A stretch of 7,893 nt of DNA from NCBI GenBank assembly GCA_902773415.1, contig CACYEE010000188.1, positions 1-7,893 of the forward strand, in the 5' to 3' direction. The stretch comes from an uncultured Actinomyces sp. Lineage in GTDB: Bacteria > Actinomycetota > Actinomycetes > Actinomycetales > Actinomycetaceae. Every line of letters begins with the position of its first letter. Positions within the stretch are counted from its first letter, which is position 1. The translations under genes were made by a program, and so were the position numbers. A model generated the notes under the pieces. The model was given only the letters and a program-made list of their open reading frames with translations. It made no database searches and was not told the origin of the DNA. Shown piece by piece: positions 4,942 to 7,893 of the stretch.

Positions 4942-6602
4942 CCGAGACCCGGATTTTCCCGCAGGAAGCGACCCAGCCCTTCGCCGTCGCCCTCAACATC
5001 GGTTCGTCCGCAGCCAACCACACCGGCTCGTGGCGTTCGGAGCGCCCGATCTACGTCGACCTGCTGCCTCCGTGCAACAAGCAGTGCCCGGCCGGCGAGA
5101 ACATCCAGCAGTGGCTCTTCCACACCGAAGAAGGCGACTACGAAGCGGCATGGCGCGAGATCATGGTGAACAATCCCATGCCCGCCGTCATGGGCCGCGT
5201 CTGCTACCACACGTGCGAAGGAGCCTGCAACCGCGGCAGCGTCGACGAGGCCGTCGGCATCAACTCCGTCGAACGTTTCCTTGGCGACAAGGCCCTCAGG
5301 GAAGGCTGGAAGGTCACGCCCGTCAACCCCGACACCGGCAAGAAGGTGCTCGTCGTGGGCGCCGGCCCGGCGGGCCTGTCCGTTGCCTACCACCTGCGCC
5401 GCCTCGGCCATGACGTCGTCGTGCGCGACGGTGCCGAAAAGGCCGGCGGCATGATGCGCTACGGCATCCCCGCCTACCGGCTTCCTCGCAGCATTCTCGA
5501 CGGTGAAATCCGACGGATCGAAGAGATGGGCGTGACCTTCGAGCTGGGCACGAAGGTGACCTCGCTCGGGGGCGCCTTCGACGAGTTCGATGCCGTCTTC
5601 CTCGCCGTCGGCCAGCAGCTTGGCCGCAACGTCGATGTTCCCTCGAAGACGGCCGCGAAGGTTCTCGACGCCGTCAACCTCCTCGGCCAGGTCGAGAAGG
5701 ACGGCGGCAACCAGAGCGACGACAAGCCGATGCTCGGCCGCCGCGTCGTCGTCTACGGAGGCGGCAACACTGCCGTCGACGCGGCCCGCACCGCCAAGCG
5801 CCTAGGCGCTGCAGAATCGGTCATTCTCTACCGCCGTACCCGCGACAAGATGCCTGCCCACGACTTCGAGGTTCAGGAAGCCGAAGAGGAAGGCATCACC
5901 CTGCGCTGGCTCGAGACGATCAAGGAGATCGACGAGGGCGAGATCATGATCGAGAAGATGGAACTCGACGAAAACGGCTTCCCGCAACCGACCGGCGAAT
6001 ACGAGAAAGTCGAGGCGGATACGGTAGTCATGGCCGTCGGCCAGCAGGCTGACCTCGGCCTCCTCGACGGCGTCGACGGTATCGAAGTCGAGTGGGGAGT
6101 GGTGAAAGTCGATTCCCACTTCCAGACGGGACATCCCGGGCTCTTCGCTGGCGGCGACATGATTCCCGCAGAAAAGAACGTGACGGCTGCAATCGGCTAC
6201 GGCAAGAAGGCCGCACGGAACATCGACGCCTACCTGCGTGGCGACGTGTACGAGGCTCCGGAGAAGCATGGCGATGCGACGCTCGACCGCATGGAGACGT
6301 ACTACTACTCCGATGCTCCGCACCAGGTACGCGAGAAGCTCGACGGCATTCGCCGCTCCTCCAACTGGGACGAGGTCGTCATCGGCCTTGACGAGGAGAC
6401 TGCCGTCTTCGAGGCACGCCGCTGCATGAGCTGCGGAAACTGCTTCGGGTGCGACAACTGCTTCGGCGTGTGCCCGGACAACGCGATTCTCAAGATCGAG
6501 CCGACGAAGTACGAATTCAAATACGACTACTGCAAGGGCTGCGGCGTGTGCGCCCAGGAATGCCCCTGCGGCGCAATTTCGATGATTCCCGAGGAAATCT
6601 GA
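4938..6602 (+). CDS. GltD-like FAD/NAD(P)-binding iron-sulfur protein fused to a ferredoxin domain
   Basis: The 554-residue protein has three parts. Residues about 40-125 form the N-terminal Fe-S domain of glutamate synthase small-subunit relatives, with CNKQCPAG (46-53) and GRVCYHTCEGACNRG (86-100). Residues about 135-435 are the flavoprotein: FAD site VVGAGPAGL (139-147), pyridine nucleotide site YGGGNTAVDAAR (273-284), YRRTRDKMP (298-306) and the FAD-closing FAGGDMIPAEKNVTAAIGYGK (403-423). Residues 496-545 are a two-cluster ferredoxin domain with CxxCxxCxxxCP at 502-513 and 532-543. The Arg pair after the nucleotide site resembles NADP-using GltD, but NAD cannot be excluded. It most likely passes electrons between the POR core and NAD(P)(H), as PadH does in phenylglyoxylate dehydrogenase. 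The ATG at 4938 has a GAGGAGGAGGAAG ribosome binding site and an ATGA overlap with porB. The reading frame stays open far upstream, but that stretch is only a shadow of porB. It is not a true glutamate synthase subunit, since no gltB-like gene is nearby. Confidence 0.92.
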   Translation: MTETRIFPQEATQPFAVALNIGSSAANHTGSWRSERPIYVDLLPPCNKQCPAGENIQQWLFHTEEGDYEAAWREIMVNNPMPAVMGRVCYHTCEGACNRGSVDEAVGINSVERFLGDKALREGWKVTPVNPDTGKKVLVVGAGPAGLSVAYHLRRLGHDVVVRDGAEKAGGMMRYGIPAYRLPRSILDGEIRRIEEMGVTFELGTKVTSLGGAFDEFDAVFLAVGQQLGRNVDVPSKTAAKVLDAVNLLGQVEKDGGNQSDDKPMLGRRVVVYGGGNTAVDAARTAKRLGAAESVILYRRTRDKMPAHDFEVQEAEEEGITLRWLETIKEIDEGEIMIEKMELDENGFPQPTGEYEKVEADTVVMAVGQQADLGLLDGVDGIEVEWGVVKVDSHFQTGHPGLFAGGDMIPAEKNVTAAIGYGKKAARNIDAYLRGDVYEAPEKHGDATLDRMETYYYSDAPHQVREKLDGIRRSSNWDEVVIGLDEETAVFEARRCMSCGNCFGCDNCFGVCPDNAILKIEPTKYEFKYDYCKGCGVCAQECPCGAISMIPEEI

Positions 6603-6627
6603 TTCCCAAGGGCTTGCCAATACGGGG

Positions 6628-6663
6628 CGAAGGGGCGCGCGGTTTCGGCCGTGCGCCCCTTCG
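6628..6663 (+). terminator. GC-rich hairpin ending the POR-type operon
   Basis: A 15-bp stem (6628-6642 pairing with 6649-6663) with one G-U wobble and the loop TTTCGG starts 25 bases after the flavoprotein stop codon. The bases that follow (GTGTCTTCTGG) are only moderately T-rich. Its design closely parallels the hairpin after rplT (same stem length, single wobble, no T-run), which suggests that this genome uses such hairpins as gene-end signals. Confidence 0.7.
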
Positions 6664-6717
6664 GTGTCTTCTGGCCGCAGCGAGATCGGAGGCTGCCCCA
6701 CAAGGGCGCGGCCACCG

Positions 6718-6760
6718 TCGGGTCTCGCAAAAGGGGACAGTCCCCTTTTGCGAGACCCGA
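6718..6760. repeat. Perfect 20-bp inverted repeat, REP-like palindrome
   Basis: Arms 6718-6737 and 6741-6760 are perfect reverse complements, separated by only CAG. The core reads AAAAGGGGACAGTCCCCTTTT-like and is flanked by GGGTCTCGC and GCGAGACCC. Palindromes with a GGGGACAGTCCCC core are, from memory, dispersed repeats in several bacterial groups and produce the recurring spurious peptide KGTVPF when translated. Both strands here do encode SQKGTVPFCET. It is probably a REP/RAYT-type or other non-autonomous mobile palindrome. The inner A-tract, GC stem and T-tract could also act as a bidirectional terminator. Only one intact copy lies in the window, so its repeat nature is inferred. Confidence 0.65.
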
Positions 6761-6941
6761 ACCTCTCGCTGGCACAAACGGCAAGGCAGGGTCGGAGAAG
6801 CGTCCCGATTCCCGCCCGGACCTCTCCAAATTCCCTTTTGAGACGGCCCTAGGCCTGGCCCCTCTCTTGCCCGGCAAGGGAAGTGGCACATGCCGCATTC
6901 GCATCGGCCTTCGCGCAGCCGAAGCCCCCGGCCTTTCCGAC

Positions 6942-6947
6942 TAGACT
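6942..6947 (+). promoter_or_regulatory. Candidate -10 box for pheS
   Basis: TAGACT matches TATAAT at four of six positions and sits 43 bases before the pheS start codon, a suitable place for a -10 element. No good TTGACA-like -35 box is found 16-18 bases upstream, so support is weak. pheS needs its own promoter if the hairpin at 6628-6663 terminates the upstream operon. Confidence 0.25.
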
Positions 6948-6990
6948 GGACGAGACACCCGAACGGGCCTGAATACGAGGAAAGGCAACC

Positions 6991-7893
6991 ATGTCCGAAA
7001 CTGCGAAGGAGCTGAGCCCTCTCGACGAGGCCGGCATCGCGCGCGCCGTCGAGGAGGCGAAGGCGGCATTCGCCGCCGCCGGCAGCCTCGACGAACTCAA
7101 GGCTGCGCGTCTGGCCCACAGCGGCGACAATGCTCCCATCACCCACGCCAACATGCAGATCCGCTATCTCGACAAGGCCGACAAGCCCGTGGCCGGCAAG
7201 CTGCTGGGCGAGGCGCGCAAGGAAATCCAGGCGGCCCTTGCCGAAGCCACCGAGAGGCTCGAAACGGAAGCCGAAGCGGCCGCGATGGCCAGCGAAAAAG
7301 TCGACGTCACCGTCCCGACCCGCCGCGCCCCGCTCGGCGCGCGCCACCCGCTGACGGTTCTCACGGAAGACATCGCGGATTTCTTCGTCTCCATCGGTTG
7401 GGACATCGCCGAAGGCCCGGAACTCGAGCTCGAATGGTTCAACTTCGACGCGCTCAACTTCGGCCCCGACCATCCGGCCCGCCAGATGCAGGACACCTTC
7501 TACGTCAAGGGCGTGCAGCAGGTCGGACAAGATCAGGTCGACGAGTTTGCCCAGCTCATCCTTCGCACCCACACCTCGCCCGTCCAGTCCCACGTCATGC
7601 TGGACAAGGGCGCGCCCGTCTACATCGCCTGCCCCGGCAAGGTGTTCCGCTCCGACGCGCTGGATGCGACCCACACGCCCGTCTTCCACCAGGTCGAAGG
7701 CCTCGCCGTCGACAAGGGCCTGACGATGGCGCACCTGAAGGGAGTCCTCGACCACTTCGCCCGCGCCATGTTCGGCCCCGAGGCTAAGATGCGCCTGCGC
7801 CCCTCCTTCTTCCCCTTCACCGAGCCGAGCGCCGAGATGGACCTCTGGTTCCCGCAGAAGAAGGGCGGCCCGGGCTGGATCGAATGGGGCGGC
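6991..7893 (+). CDS. pheS: Phenylalanine--tRNA ligase alpha subunit (5' part)
   Basis: The first 301 codons are present and the frame is open at the window end; PheS is usually 330-360 residues, so about 50 are missing. The N-terminal part (about 10-100) is the tRNA-binding coiled coil. The catalytic class II core follows: GWDIAEGPELELEWFNFDALNFGPDHPAR (136-164), QDTFYV (167-172), LILRTHTSPVQSHVM (189-203), FRSDALDATHTPVFHQVEGLAVD (219-241, motif 2) and MRLRPSFFPFTEPSAEMDL (267-285). PheS pairs with PheT to charge tRNA-Phe with phenylalanine using ATP; pheT would be expected directly downstream. The start has a GAGGAAAGG ribosome binding site about 7 bases before the ATG. In actinobacteria pheS commonly follows the SpoU methyltransferase directly; here a metabolic operon lies between them. 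Confidence 0.96.
   Translation, partial: MSETAKELSPLDEAGIARAVEEAKAAFAAAGSLDELKAARLAHSGDNAPITHANMQIRYLDKADKPVAGKLLGEARKEIQAALAEATERLETEAEAAAMASEKVDVTVPTRRAPLGARHPLTVLTEDIADFFVSIGWDIAEGPELELEWFNFDALNFGPDHPARQMQDTFYVKGVQQVGQDQVDEFAQLILRTHTSPVQSHVMLDKGAPVYIACPGKVFRSDALDATHTPVFHQVEGLAVDKGLTMAHLKGVLDHFARAMFGPEAKMRLRPSFFPFTEPSAEMDLWFPQKKGGPGWIEWGG

Larger units (their letters stand above)
6664..6990 (+). other. Non-coding gap between the POR-type operon and pheS
   Basis: I see no credible gene here; the open frames read through palindromes and have no family motifs. The stretch contains the perfect inverted repeat at 6718-6760. A partly similar sequence, TCCCTTTTGAGAC, lies at 6832-6844, and a 12-base direct repeat with one mismatch at 6756-6767 and 6815-6826. 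A small hairpin (CTTGC-CCG-GCAAG) lies near 6868-6880. The last 60 bases should hold the pheS promoter. Confidence 0.6.

Noticed and set aside
4938..6602. Glutamate synthase small subunit (GltD) as the function
   Set aside because: The fold is GltD-like, but there is no large subunit gene nearby, a ferredoxin domain is fused at the C-terminus, and the gene is translationally coupled to POR subunits.
6718..6760. CRISPR repeat or array
   Set aside because: There is one palindromic unit only, with no regularly spaced copies or spacers.
6449..6841. Plus-strand open frame of 130 codons spanning the palindrome
   Set aside because: It starts inside the ferredoxin-coding region in another frame and runs through the terminator and palindrome. 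Its KGTVPF segment comes from the repeat, not from a real gene.
6517..7755. Minus-strand open frame of 412 codons across the 3' end of the flavoprotein, the intergenic gap and pheS
   Set aside because: It reads through the terminator hairpin and the perfect palindrome and is antisense to two well-supported genes. No domain is visible.

Overview
The window looks like a high-GC Gram-positive bacterium (Actinomycetota). Coding regions are strongly GC-rich. Ribosomal protein L20 has the actinobacterial style, with a tail ending in PEDVNAPKNVA, and the gene order (infC tail)-rpmI-rplT-SpoU methyltransferase-pheS is the usual actinobacterial translation array. The oxidoreductase genes suggest an anaerobic or facultative member, for example something like the Actinomycetaceae. 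The genus cannot be fixed from this sequence.

Layout, all on the plus strand. Bases 1-122 are the charged 3' end of a gene that is almost certainly infC. rpmI (L35, 186-380) and rplT (L20, 399-785) follow, closed by a GC-rich hairpin at 800-834. A TsnR/TrmH-type RNA 2'-O-methyltransferase occupies 854-1714. A 344-bp non-coding region (1715-2058) has an AT-richer core with a candidate promoter and several dyads. Then comes a tightly overlapping four-gene operon (2059-6602): the gamma, alpha and beta subunits of a 2-oxoacid:acceptor oxidoreductase of the pyruvate:ferredoxin oxidoreductase (POR) superfamily, and a 554-residue iron-sulfur flavoprotein. That flavoprotein joins a GltD-like FAD/NAD(P)H module to a C-terminal ferredoxin domain. 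A hairpin at 6628-6663 ends the operon. A second non-coding gap (6603-6990) carries a perfect 20-bp inverted repeat resembling a REP or small mobile palindrome. pheS starts at 6991 and runs off the window.

How the genes work together: the first block and pheS are translation genes. The POR-type operon is a metabolic cassette sitting between the methyltransferase and pheS. It has no separate delta (ferredoxin) subunit gene. The ferredoxin clusters at the end of the flavoprotein probably take that role, so electrons from 2-oxoacid decarboxylation could pass through Fe-S clusters to FAD and on to NAD(P)+, or in reverse. The arrangement recalls the phenylglyoxylate:NAD+ and 2-oxoglutarate:NADP+ oxidoreductases described from Azoarcus. 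The substrate here cannot be read from sequence alone; the alpha subunit looks PorA-like.
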